A DNA stretch of 64,000 nucleotides from Taeniopygia guttata. Lineage: Eukaryota; Chordata; Aves; Passeriformes; Estrildidae. This document shows, in pieces, positions 1-13,300 of the stretch; position 1 is the first letter of the stretch; each line of letters opens with the position of its first letter. The stretch is from NCBI RefSeq assembly GCF_048771995.1, contig NC_133032.1, forward strand, positions 15,752,501 through 15,816,500, given 5' to 3'. The notes beneath the pieces are model-generated. The model saw only the letters and a list, made by a program, of their open reading frames with translations. It was not told the DNA's origin and did no database searches. The position numbers and the translations under genes are program-made.

Positions 1-250
1 GTGGGAAATGAGTCCAAAAGAAGTGAAGAAGGTTAATCTGAATATCCTTTCCATACTCCATTTAACACTGTGTTGCACTTCATTAATAAATCATGTTTCT
101 GCATCACTAAAAGACCGGCGACAGCAGCGTTCCTTAAAGAGGTCACCTCTCTGGAGGTCTGCGGGATCGGAGCCAGGACGCACTGGTCTGCATGGGCAAG
201 CTGTGAAACAAAGAACTGTCGGAGAGGGAAGACGTGAACACGAGATTCCT
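1..250. other. Upstream flank, no gene recognised
   Basis: AT-richer sequence leading into the CpG island. AATAAA lies at 85-90 on the plus strand and could end a transcript from left of the window, but nothing coding was recognised beside it. Short ORFs on both strands show no family resemblance. Confidence 0.4.
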
Positions 251-259
251 GGTGCTCCC

Positions 260-1340
260 TGATGCCCACCGCCCGCCTCCTCCGGCTGCACGAGGCGTCC
301 CGCCGGCTCGGGGCAGGATCCCGCAGCCCGCGGCCCCAGCACGTTCCTGCTGCTGCTGCCGCGTGTCGCGACAGCGTCGGCAGCGAGGATCGGCCCCGTT
401 ACCGCGCTGAGGTTTGCGGTGCGTGCCTGAAACGGGTTCATCCAAGATCCGGCCCTTGGGCAGCATTTCTCACTTCTCCGTACCGGTGCGGGGCTCCTCG
501 CGCTTCAGCTCCAGCTCCCGGACGGGCTCTTGCGCTCCCGGCCCGGCCTCGCACGGGGAGCGGCGCTCGGAGCTCCAGAGAGCTGTGGAGTAGAGAAGGC
601 AGCGTAGGTTACCGCCTGCCAGCTTTGTGCCCTGTGCACACACGTACCGTGGCTAATTCGTGCGGCTAACACGGACCAGCACCTCACTGCCCGCCTGGCA
701 CCCTCGGGTGCCCCCGCCCCGCTCGTGGCACCGCCGCACTCGGCCGCCAGGGGGCGGACCGGCTGCAGACGGGAGCGCGCGGCCCTGGCCCCTCGCGGCC
801 GCCGTAGGGCCCGCCCGGCGCCGGGCGGGGCAGCGCGCGGTGCCACGTCCCCGTCGCGGTGCGGTGGCGGCCATGGGCGCCTCGCAGAGCATCGACATCC
901 CCGGCGGCGGCACCGAGGGCTACCACGTCCTAAGGGTAAGGGCGGCGCCGCCCGGCGGAGCGCCCCGGGCACTCGGGGCCTGTCCCGCCGTGGGGCCGCG
1001 CTGGAGCTGCCCGGGGAGGCCCCGGGACGCGCTGGGGCAGCGGGGCCGCCGGGGCTGCGCCGTAGCTCCGGGGAGCGGCGAGGTGCGCCGGGCCGCGCTG
1101 CCGCTCTCGGACTGGGGGAGTCTGGAGGAAGAATTGGTGCAGGATAAACAAATGCCCGGGCCGGGTCGTGCCGCCAGGCTGTGCCTCCGTGTGGGCAGGC
1201 CGGCGGGCTGGCGCACGGAAGGCCGGGCGGCCTCTCCTCCGGCAGGCGCTGCTCGCTCCCCAGCCCGCGAGTCTGGCCCCGAGTGCTCCAGGACGGCGCG
1301 TCGGGCTTGTCCTGCTCGCTGCACCACGGACTGGAGCGGA
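260..1340 (+). promoter_or_regulatory. GORASP2: CpG island promoter of GORASP2
   Basis: A dense run of CG dinucleotides and high GC spans this stretch and covers exon 1. An Sp1-type GC box GGGCGGGGC lies at 823-831, inside the palindrome-like CCGCCCGGCGCCGGGCGG, about 45 bases before the ATG. No TATA box is evident near there, as is usual for housekeeping promoters. The transcription start is probably between about 760 and 860. The long ORFs on both strands here result from GC content. Confidence 0.85.
873..935 (+). CDS. GORASP2: GORASP2 coding exon 1
   Basis: Encodes residues 1-21, including the myristoylation signal MGASQS, the [13 protein letters not shown] start of PDZ1 and His18. The donor is AGG|GTAAGG, phase 0. 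The exon and the start of the intron lie inside the CpG island. Confidence 0.95.
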
Positions 1341-4300
1341 GCGGGTGTCGGACCGAGGGGTTCGCATGACAGCACACCTGAGGGCTGCAGCGCCAGTGAA
1401 AGTGCTGGTTTTCATAGGTACACTGGTTTTGTTCACATTGTGGCCACAAAACTTTGTATGCGAAATACAAAACACCTTATTAGGCTGCATTGCTGAGGTT
1501 TTGTGCACAGCCCTTTGGAAGCCCTTTTGCTTTCAGTGAGCAGAAGCGCTCGCAGAGGACTGTGAGGCACTGGGGTACCGGGGCTTTGCCCGGTGCCTCT
1601 GCAGCCGGTGTGAGTGCGCTCACTCCGGGTACCGTGCCGGGCTACTGGGTTTGTTGGAATTGGAGCCTTTTGGATAAGTTCTCTGTTTTTGAGAAGCACG
1701 TACTGATGTTCTAATCAAATCCATACATTCTGTTAAAACTTATGTATGGACTAAAGTTACAGTGGATTTTTTTCCTCCTTTTTAATATAAAAGTCCAGTG
1801 TTACTAATTTATGTTAGTCCACTTAGTTTTCTACATTTCCCCCATAGAAATTATCGTGCAGGTTGGTAAAACTGGCAGACTTTTAAAATTTTTTTAGCGT
1901 AGTACAATGTAAATTTCATTAACGTTTTACTTTGGAGACTTGTAAAACCAGAATGTACTTTGCATTTAGAGTATCACTTACATCAGATTTATGAGTTCCT
2001 ACTGTTTGATTAAAGCACGTTAAAAAGTTGAGATTAATCTCTTTTATGAAGTAGAATCTACTCCTTTTTTCTTGTAATCTTGCTTGGATCTGCCTTTTGT
2101 TTTCATTTAGGAACTTTTTTGTTGTAATGGTTTTGCTATGACCCAAAATTGCAGCATTTGATTGCCAGTCTTTATAAGTGTAATTGAGAGGTGCATATTA
2201 TAGGAGGTGATTTCCAAGGGGACATTCTTATTTATATTAAATGTAGGAAAGGACCTGCCTGCTGTCTTTAAATGACTGATATCTCTATTTTTCCACTGCC
2301 TTGTCTTACTGATATCCTGAGATGCCACAATAATGAGCAATTACTATTTGTCTGTGGACAGGCATCTTAAACTGCATCATAATCCCAGCCTAACAGTTAT
2401 AATTTGGGGTGTTTTTATTGAAATGCACGTGGCATGCATGAATATGACTAGAATTTCCCTCTGTAGTTTTTCCAAGTTGAATTTTCCAGTTGCCATTCTG
2501 TAGTAAGTTTGTTACAGACAGCTTTGGGCTTGCACTGTTAGAGAAGCTCTGCAAGTGCTCTGCCTGCATGGACTGACCTTCAGTAGAACTTGAAGTCAAG
2601 CAAAAGTGCTTTTTCATTCTAATTTACTCTCAAGTACATTTTCCTTCTGAGCTCAGTACTTTAATGAAGTAAATGAGAATGGTAGAAGGAAAACAGCAGT
2701 AGTCTTCCAGTGTTACCGATCTGATTCAAGATCAGATTTCTTTGATAACACCAAACTTCTGTAAATAATGTAAAGTGGTTGTTTAAAAGATTTCATAACT
2801 GTGGGAAAATTAGAGAAATGTCAGAAAAATTTTTCAATTACTGGAAGAAATTATTTGGGTAAGGCAGATAAATGAAAATATGTGTTAAATAGCCATGAAA
2901 CAAAGAGTTTACATTGTTCAGTGTGACTGTAGGAGTCAAGTACAAGTTGCTAGAGGGATGAGCAGACTGAGACTGTTGCAAGTGAAAGGTTTTTTACAGT
3001 GAGACTTTCAGACTGTACATGCTGTCTCCCCACAAAACTAGTAAAAAGTCTCTCTCTCTGAACACTTCAAACATGAACAGAAATATATGCAGCAAGTGAA
3101 CACTACCGTAATTAATTTTCGATGTAAGATTTGCAGATTACTTAATTCCTTTGGCTACTTCTGCTGATATTCAGTGCGATGATGCTTTCATTGTGAGCTT
3201 TATCAGCAATGCAGTTGGAACAGGAATTAGGAACCCTCCAGGGCTGAGGCATTGTCAAAGTAAAACAATTTAATCATATGCATACTTGACAGCAGAAGTT
3301 GCTCTGGGTTGTATTGTTGGTGTTCTAGACATTAAAATGTAGGTGGTTTTTTTTTGTTTTGTTTTGTTTTTGTGGGTTTTGGGAATTTTTTAAGAGGGAG
3401 AAAGCTGCCAAGTGTTCTGTTGCCCAAGTCTCTTCATAAGTAGACCTAGTAATGAGTCATTTGTTTGAAGCAGTTCCCAAGTCTCATTTAACATAAGGTG
3501 TGTGGCTGATTAGACCAACTGGCTGACTCTGTGTATTGCTCAGTATGTCTTTGTTTCTGTTCTTCAAAACAGAATGAAGGAAAATTTTGAGTAATTTTCT
3601 TGCTCAGCAGTGTGAAACTGCTGTAGTTTTCCCAGGCTGATGTAGTGACCTGACAGTTTCTTCAGCTAGTAGATGATGTCACAACATCCCAATGGCTGGG
3701 GGCAAAGTGATTGGAAAGTGACCCAGTGGGAAAGGTCCAAGGCTGAACATGAGCCAGTATAGCCAGGTGGCCAAGGCCAGTGGCATCCTGGGCTGTATCA
3801 GGAATAATGTGGCCAACAGGGCCAGGACAGTGATTGTCCTCCTGTACTGGGCACTGGTGAGGTCACACCTCAATTGCTGTGTCCCATTCGGGGCTCCTGT
3901 ACAAGACAGACCTTGAAGACTCTGGAACAGGTCCAGAGCAGCTCTGGAGCACAGCTGCAGAGCTGTGAGAGGCAGCTGGGGGTGTTTAGCCTGGAGAAAA
4001 GGAGCTCTGGAGAGACCTCATGGCTCTCCATGGCTCCAGGGCAGGAGCTGTGCAGAGAGGGTGCAGCGAAGTGGGGTCAGCCTCTTCTCTTAGGTAACAG
4101 GTCATGAAACAAGAGGAAATAGCCTCAAGGTACACCAGGAGAGATTTAGAGACTGGATTTTAGGAAAACTTTCTTCATCAAGAGGATGACCAGCTATTGG
4201 AATAGGCTGTCCAGGGAAGTGGTTTAATCACTATCCTTGAAAACATTCAGAACACCTGTAGATGTGGCCTTTGAGTTAGATTTAATGGTGAACTTGGCAG

Positions 4301-7300
4301 TGCTGGGTTACTGGTTGGACTCCATGATCATAAAGGTCTTTTCCAAACTAAATTGTTGTAAGAGTCTATGTAAGAATTCTTATGTGTGAGAAATTTGTAT
4401 GCTGCCTTGTTATGTGGTGTTCTCCCTAAAAGATACTGAGCAGCAGTGCCCAAAGTTTAGATTTCCCACTCTTGTTTGTGTGCTTCAGTTTGATTTAATA
4501 GTGATACAAACATGTTGCGTGAAAGTGGTCTTTTAAGGGACGTTCACATTTTTAAAGCTTAAGTTAAATTCTCTGTGCTAAAATAAAAGGTTATCTACAT
4601 AGATAGAATCTGTTTTCTTAACAAAAATTTACACAGCTTTTTCTTTTGAAAACTGTGTTTCATCAAGAAATTAAATTCAGTTATACAATGTAATGTATTA
4701 AAATAACTGACAGAAATCAAAGAGATTCTACAGATCTAACAGGAATTACTTATATATGATACAAAATGAAATTTTACTGCCACTTATGGAGTGGATGGAA
4801 GAACTACAAAAAAACCTTCCAGTATTTCTTTGCTAATAAAGTAGAATACTGAGAAGAGTTTCTTATCTGGGGAAAGAAGAAAGCCTTGGAAGCTGTGTAT
4901 TTAATGCTTGAAGCTAAGTTTCTGAAAGTTTAAAAACTAGCATAAGGTAGCTGACTTTCAGAAGTGGTCAGAACTTTAATCTGCCTCTGAAAAATACACC
5001 TTTCAGTGCCTAATTTCATTTGCAGTTGCACTGCTATCTTGGGGCTTTCGGTTGTGACCACTGTGCTGCTGAGCAGACTTCTTAAAATAGATAATGTGCA
5101 ATGTATAATGTGTAGGCATAGAATGATAGTGTTTGGAACAGCAAAGAAAAACTTCATGTATTTACCAGGAAAGTTTTTTCAGTACTGCAAATTAAAATTG
5201 GCGTATTGACCTTGAAATCTTTTCCCTGTTTAATTCTTGGCAGTGAATTAAAAGTGAAATCAGTATGTGATCTATGTACTCAGCAGCCCTACTGTCACCT
5301 TGGTGAGAAACTCAAATCCTGCAGCACTGTGTGGGGCCCTTTTCTGTCCTCTGATATTCAGCATTTGATAGAGGATCTCTTAATTTGCTCTTAAAAAGCT
5401 CTGGCATTGCATTGCCACAGCTTCTTTGTATTTTCTGTGCCATTGTTGTCTCTATTGTTAGAAAATCATGGTATTTGCCCATATGGGTATTTCTCGTATT
5501 TCTGACTCGTATTTCTGAAATAACAGCTGGCTTTGAGAGACTCGGGCTTCCCAAGCTGCTGCGGATGGTATCTTGCCTGCAGTAGCACCTGTTGTATATG
5601 ATATTACTTGCTTATTTCTCAGCAATTATTCAATTACAAAGGCAAGTTACTAAATACCTACTTGGGGCACCCAGCAAAGCTGCATAAAGCCAAATTGCTC
5701 AGGAGGCACAGAGTTTATGTATGTATCCATGGAAACTTTATTATCTCTGACCTTAATAGAGGTGGAATAATTTGTGTCCTTGTATTTTCTAAGGTCCCTG
5801 TTTATCCTTTGTTGCTGTAGCTCCTGGAAGAGAATCCTGGCCACAGAGCTTGGAGCAGAGAGCTGTGTTGTGCATTTGGCACTGTGTGGTGGTGGTGAAT
5901 TGGGCAGGTAGTGACTGACAGTACGATGGTGTGACAAAATCTGCATGGGCTCAGTGCGATTGCTGTGCAGGGCTGAGCGTTTCACTTCTTTAAGGAGGAG
6001 ACTTTTCATGTGGAATGAACTCGGAATTTCTGGGTGGCATTTCTAGGACTGCCAGGTGTAGAGATGCTTTTCTATCAGTGAAGGTAGGCCAGGGAAATAG
6101 GAAACATTGTGACAACCTGTGCGTGGCAGGATGACAGAAGGGATGCGCATACCTGCTTCTGAGGCGTGATTGACACAAATATAAGGGTTTGATTTCTTTC
6201 AGCTACGTCTTCCTCGTAGTTTTTACTTGCCCACTTAGAAACAAACCATGCAGAGGTGATCAGAATTCTGATGGGTTTGGGGCGAGGAGTTCAACATCTG
6301 AAGATACTTTCTGCAAACTAATCATTTGGAACTTGGAAACTCTCTCAGTCCCTTCATCAGTTTGGGGCAGAACAGAGATTGGTATTTAAGTTAATTATTT
6401 ATTAATTAATTATTTATCCATCACAGGTGTCAGTGAGCTTGACATTGATGGATGCTGAACATACGTAGTTCTCATTTATTGTATGTACTCCATCTCATTT
6501 CAAAAAGTTGCTCTATTGAATACTGGCCACTCTTGGGTCACAGTGTTCAGGATGTAATCTCTTGGAGGTCTTTAGGGAGGGATAGTGTCAGGATGCAGGG
6601 GCATGGTTGTGATTTTGGCATGGTTTGGTTTTTTATTTCAGAGAAGTTCGTTTAGAAATAGAGGAAAGTCTCTGAATGAGGTGGAGTCTGGCCTTTCATA
6701 ATTTCAAGGCTATGACATATATCCAGTCCCAAAAATCTGATGTGTTATGCTGCATGTACTGATTTTTAGTGCTGAGGTTTAACTAACACATGTTACGTCT
6801 TTAAAACTGTTTTTCCAGAAAGTCCTGAAACCATCTGCTGATTTAATTTTGGTATAAAGCCTGCGTGTCAGGTTCATTAAAAACACAAACTGTTAAGTTC
6901 CTGTTAAGTATGACCTATGCAATAGATGGTGGAATAAGAGAGAGAGAGGTTATTATTTTCATGTCACCTCTCTAAACTGAGGGAAGAACAATAAACAGTG
7001 TAAACTCATCCTACAATCACTATTCAAACCCAGGATAGGAGAGGATGTTTTGAATTTTTCGATTACAAGAGAAACTGCAAATCTGAGAATACCATTATGG
7101 ATCATGTCTATAGGAAAGGAAAGTGTTTTAATTCTCCTTTCACAAAACTGCTTAGCCTCTCTTTGGCAGGCAGGTCTCAAGTATTCAACATAGTAAGTAA
7201 ATGCTTTGTACATTGGGGAGAAGAATTCATATAGAGAATTTTAGCCTCTCTGTGGCTTTTCTCCTAAGCTAAAATTTCTGTTTGTGGAGGCTGTCCACAA

Positions 7301-10300
7301 CCATACGTTATTGCAAGTTTGAATATCTACAGTTAAATGAGCTCTAGAAACAGTTCACAAATGCCAAAGCCATATCCACAATGTGCTGGGAGTTTCTGTG
7401 CAGCTGGAGCCAGGGTGTCTGCCCCATGCAGCTTAGCTTTTACTTTTACCTTATTACCTGGTGCACAGTTTGGTGTCTGATCTCTGGTTGTTCTTGGTGA
7501 GAGGCACTTGGAATAGACAGGTTGAGTAAGTAACATGGAGGCAGTAGTTTGGATCTAGTTAGAGGGACTGCAGGATATTTGGTGACTGGGAGATGTGGTT
7601 CCATATACTTAATATTTGGAGAGGGAGAATACCTGTACCCCAGCTGTGGAATTATTTCCAAGGAGCATACAGACATCTCGAAGAGACACCTTTACAGACA
7701 CACTTCAAGTCCTAGTTAGAAATTATAAATGTGGACTTTAGGGATGTTATTGTTGCCTCAGTGATTGGTATTACTTTGGGATGTTGTTGATTTCATACTT
7801 TGTTTGCTGTTTTACAAATCTTAGACAGCAATCAATGTGTGTGTGGTGTGATTCTGGAATTACTAATTCCAGACTTAGGTTATGTGATTAATGTTCTAAG
7901 CTTTGGGCATCTGTTGCCCACAAGTAATCTGAGTTTTTTCCAAGCTCTGATTTTCTGAACGTGTTAGGCAGAGATAAATAAACTCCTAGAAGAACAGTTT
8001 TATTAGTAATCAAGCACTTTTAAAATTCCATGTTAGAATATTTTGTTCTAGATGAGTCATATTAAGAAAATTCAGTTCCTGCAGAATCTGGCCAGTATTG
8101 AACAATCAAATACATTTTTACCACTTCTGTCAGGTAGAATAATATGTAATGTAAGGAACCACACTGTAAAGGGTAATGTTTTTTAAATCTTTTTGGAAAG
8201 TGATTGTAGTACATTAAAGAAAAAGCCAGTAGTTAAAATGAATCAGCTTCCTCTCAGAAAGTGTCCTTGCCAAAAAAGCTGTAGGAAAAATCTGACAGCC
8301 ATGTTAGAGTTAACTTTTCATTGTCAACAATGCAAGCAATAGTGAAAAAATAATATTGGCAAAATGTCTCTCAGTGACTCCGTTTGGAATTAAAAGCGTA
8401 CTTTTAGCTTCTGGCAGCAGTGTGTATCCAACACTTAGGCGTTGTCTTAGTGGAGTGGTTGAATTATTTGAGCTGCCATGGCTGCAAAGTTGCATGTCTC
8501 TTTTGCTGCAACTTGAAGGTGTGTTAATGAAATCATTGGTTGTACAGATGCCCTCTGTGTCTCAAGAATGTCACCAGGTGATGTTTAATCATGAGATAAC
8601 AACCTGTGCTTGTAGATGTGACTCTCCTATTCCTTTAGTAAGCATAAGATAAAAAGCAAGATCCAATGTTGGTACTACTGTGGAAAGATAGTACTTTTTA
8701 ACCAACCTTTTCAGAATTCATTAACCTTGTCCATTTGGTATAATCCCCTTTCTTGAAACAAATACTTACAACTTATCTGATACAACTGTTAAGCACTGCT
8801 TTTCCCAGGAAGTGGCTACTGCAGTGTCATTCCTCAATTTATAAATTACTTATTCTTTTGAAATCTATTTTATTTTTTTAAGGGAGAGATTTTTTTGTTC
8901 TATAGATGACATGATTATATTTGAATATTTAAAAATTATACATACAAACATTAGTAGCTTCTAGAACTACAGTTGGCAAAAGCAGAAATATGATTCTAAT
9001 CTATGAATCAGCATTGGAACACTTTTACTAAATTCCTGTTTAACTTTGTTAGGTACAAGAAAACTCACCAGGGCATAGAGCTGGATTGGAGCCATTCTTT
9101 GATTTTATAGTGTCCATTAATGGTTCAAGATTGGTAAGTGTGTTGCTATTTTATAACTTTTAATATGAACAATGTGTTGAGAATCTGATACTTATAGGTA
9201 AACCAATGAATTTGTTTTATATAAAATATATAAAATAGTTCTTCTTACTTTAAAATGAGGAAGGCAAACTACATCAGGAATTTATTTCCTTCACCCTATA
9301 GGAACAGTTCTATTGAATTTAGCTGGAGGGTAATACAGACATGCTCTGTGCAGGCATCTGCACCAAGACAGAATTGCCTGCTGATCCACCTCTCATGGCT
9401 TATGCTAGTGCCCTCCTAGTTCTGTTTGCTTCCATGAGAACTCAGAAACTTCACATAGTCCAAACAGGTTGAAAGGCTGCTGTCAGAGCTGTTGGCCGGG
9501 CAGGAGGCATGGGGGGAGCTTTCAAGCAGAGCCATCATCAAACAACAGACCATCAGAGCAGTGGAACAAACCAGCTGTGGGAAGCTCTGTGCCGGTATGC
9601 CTGGATTCAAGAAAGCCTCTGAGCCAACTGAAGTGTTTTCACTTCAGGCCTTGGAAAGTATGACCTGTTACTGTGAAGTCCCAGGGGTTTTCTGGAGTTG
9701 TATTCTAGAATTGTGAAGGGACTGGAAACTTGTTCCAAAGCAGCTGTTAATACATTTTGTGGTCATGTGCAGTGTTAGCACATTTGGAATTCAAGTGTTG
9801 CTGTAGAACTGAATGCTTGTTCTGTCAAACACTGACCCAAGCTCTTCTTTAAACATTTGCAGAATAAAGACAATGACACTCTCAAGGACCTGCTGAAAGC
9901 AAATGTTGAAAAACCTGTAAAAATGCTTGTGTACAGTAGCAAAACACTGGAACTGAGAGAAACATCTGTAACCCCCAGCAACATGTGGGGTGGGCAGGGC
10001 CTGCTGGGAGTAAGCATTCGCTTCTGCAGCTTTGATGGGGCTAATGAAAATGTCTGGCACGTCTTGGTACGTATGGACTTGGAAGTGTTCTCGTTACTGG
10101 TGTTTCTGTCTCTGTTGAAAAGTAACTTGCATGGCATGTAGCTAACAAGTCATGAGATCAATCTGGTCTCGTTGATCAAACTGGCTTTGATTGATTATGG
10201 GTTTGGGAAGACTTTTGAACCTTCTTTGGGCCTTCTGTCAGGTTTTGAGAAATCTCTGCAAATTAATTTCCCACACAAATGGGAAATTTGTGTATTTGTG

Positions 10301-13300
10301 ACTATATTGTCAAGTCTTGTATTTAAATGAAGGGTTTGTACAATAGTCAGAGATACTGTATTTGGTACAACACCAGAAACCATATGGAAAGGGACTCCCA
10401 TAGAGCCAGTGTTTCATTAGTTCATTACTCTGTTGAAAACTTGACCAGTTTGTGTGATGCAGAGCTTGTGTGAAGTGCGTATCTGTCCCTTCTGCTATAC
10501 CCTGACACTTACATAGTGTTTTGTAACCCTACGTCTTAAAACTAGGAAGTGGAGCCGAATTCTCCTGCTGCATTAGCTGGACTTAGACCTTATAGTGACT
10601 ATATCATTGGAGCAGATACTGTCATGAATGAGGTAAGTATAAAAAATAAGGTCTTTATTTTTTAAAAACTAAAAACCCAGGGCAGGGTTTGAAACATACC
10701 TGACTCTGTCTCTGTTCAGTGTGAATGGAAATCAGATGCAAAGAGGAAGGAGCTCTGGCATGGTGTCTCATCTTAAAGGCAATCCTGGAAATAAGAACTG
10801 CTTTTAAATGTCTTCATGAAGTCAGATACAAACTTTTGTATTCTAAAATTAATATTTTGGATAGCAGATCTGAAATCTGGGTTGTGCCATGTCTTCTGAA
10901 TTGTGCCAGCAAAACACATTTTAAAGTTGGCCTTTTGATAAAACGGCAGCACTGCAGAAACTGCAACATGTGGCTGTTACCAGAGTCTATTACAGAAAGT
11001 CAGGACTAGGATGATTGATCTAATGCCAAATGATAAAATAAGGACAAGAAAGCCCTTACTCATTTTTATCTTTTTGCAGTCTGAAGATCTCTTTTCCCTT
11101 ATTGAAACACATGAAGCAAAGCCGTTAAAACTTTATGTGTACAACACAGACACAGATAATTGTCGGGAAGTGGTGATTACTCCAAATTCTGCCTGGGGTG
11201 GAGAAGGCAGGTAAGGAGACAATGTGTTACAGCGGGATGGGGCAACTTTCTTATAGCACCAGCCTGAAAACTGCTGGGTTTAAGTTTTCTACAAAGACAA
11301 GGAAAGAGTGTTATTATATCAAAAGTGTTTCTGCTCTAATAAATTATATATTTACTTGAAATTCAGACACACACTTACTAATGAGAGGGGTATATATCAG
11401 TAAATTTGCTAGTGCAAAAGTACATAAAGTGCAATAGTTCTTTCTGCATTAAATTCCAAATAGTCATTAGCTTGTGGTATATCCTTGAAGTACTGTGAGT
11501 AGCCAGAACACAGCACTACTGTGTTGTAACAACTGTGAGTTGAATTCCAAGCTGTATACCTGCTTGGTTTAAATAATAATGAATTTTATTTTGTGCTGAG
11601 GATTTATTGCTGGAGCTACAGAATTTCCTTTCAGTTGTTTTGTATTGATTATTTTTCCATGGAAAGTGAGGCAATGGGGGGCAGGAGGGGAAGGTTGTAA
11701 ATCATTTACCTTGCAACTTGTTGGTGTCTTGAGTTGTTGATGTGTTGCTTGCTATAGTCTGTAGTTGTAAAGTCACTTACCTGACTTTAAAATCTTCATA
11801 TTTTAAAAGCCTAGGATGTGGCATTGGTTATGGATATTTGCATAGGATACCTACTCGCCCATTTGAAGAAGGAAAGAAAATTTCTCTCCCAGGGCAATTG
11901 CCTAGTGCGTCTCTCAGTCCCCTCAAAGATGGTTTCACAGAGGTAAGTTGGGGTCCTTCAGCTTGATAAAAATGGATGATGATGTTTACTGCTTTTCTAC
12001 CTCTCTTGGTTCATGTAGAAACAAACCCTAATGATGCACCTTTCTTTTCTCTTTCAATAAGGTTCAGCTATCATCAGTTAATCCCTCAGCCACCCTCCCT
12101 CCAGGGTCAGCAGGCCTTGAGCAGAGTCTTTCAGGACTTTCTATTAGCTCACCTTCAACTACTGTCAGTAATGTTCTCAGCACAGGTTGGTATTGTAGGG
12201 AGCTGACCTAAAGTGTATGGCTTTTCTGACTTTCTTGTTCTCAACGATGTTTCCAATTAATTGAATGGAAGGCAGAAGAGAGAATAAAACTTTCTCCTAA
12301 ATTTTTCTCAACAAAAAAGATTAATGTACTGGATTTGTGCCTTACTTGCTCACAAAATAGTTGCAAAGAACTTCTATTAAAAATGTCATGTGTATTACTT
12401 AGAATACTATTTGGCTTATCAGCATTTTAATGTTAAGGCAAATAGTAATTCTTCTGTAAGCAATTATTTATTTATACTCCTTAGGGAAAGAAGATGAAGT
12501 ATTGTGTGCTTAAAATCAATGTTGTTTCCCTGTGTACCCCACCAGGTGTTCCAACAGTTCCATTATTACCACCACAAGTCAGTCAGTCCCTTACCTCTGT
12601 GCCACCAGTTAACCCAGCAACTACATTACCGGGTGAGTTGCTAAAGTTTCTTAAAACATTTCTGTAAGAAAAATCTTACAGGACAAGGGAAGAGAGCTGC
12701 CTTTTCCACTGCTTTTTGGAGAAGGTATAACTCCATACAACTTAAGCATTTAATGTAAGATTTCTCTCTATACAACCTGTGCAGTGTAAAGAGCTATTTT
12801 TCTTGGAGTATGGTCACAGCGTGTCTGCAGCAGAGAGGAGTGACTTGGCACAAGAGTTACAAGTTTACCTGTTAGGGTTCCCTGCACAGTGGATGCAGTA
12901 TTCAGGATTTCTCAGGAAGGTTTTGCTTTGCTAGTTGCAACATTTTAGGAAACCCATTTTTAAATACTCAGCTTGATCACTATTCCTAGTATAAATACAG
13001 GGCTAACAATATAGAATTTATGTTGCAGTTACTGTTTCTGAATTATATAGGAATTTAAACAGGTATAATATAAGTAAGAGCCTTTCTACAATGTGGTTGT
13101 TTCCTGATAATAATGAACATTTCAAACACTGCTGTTTCATTATTGCCCTTGTTTGCCACTCTAATTGGGAATGGAGAACTTCTGGTATAGTGCTGTGGTG
13201 AAACAACTGCCTTTGTTGAAAGCTGAACTTGGAATGCAAACCTTTTCATTCTGAAATAATATTCTGCTTTCCTCAGAAAAATCTGAAAGGTTTGGGATTA

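Noticed and set aside
85-120. AATAAA and flanking sequence as an LTR or as the end of a left-hand gene
   Set aside because: Only a single hexamer is visible. No LTR boundary, internal region or coding exon was recognised, so no element is called.
660-872. In-frame upstream extension of GORASP2
   Set aside because: The frame is open but contains only a GTG and no ATG. The ATG at 873 has an ideal context and creates the required myristoylation glycine.
505-1508. Long ORFs (up to 321 codons) on both strands across the CpG island
   Set aside because: GC-rich DNA has few stop codons. The peptides are Arg/Pro/Ala-rich with no motif, and the real product is the short GORASP2 exon 1.
5100-5140. ATAGAATGATAGTGTTTGGA as a CR1 tail
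   Set aside because: Similarity covers about 20 bases only and the expected following CR1 sequence is absent.
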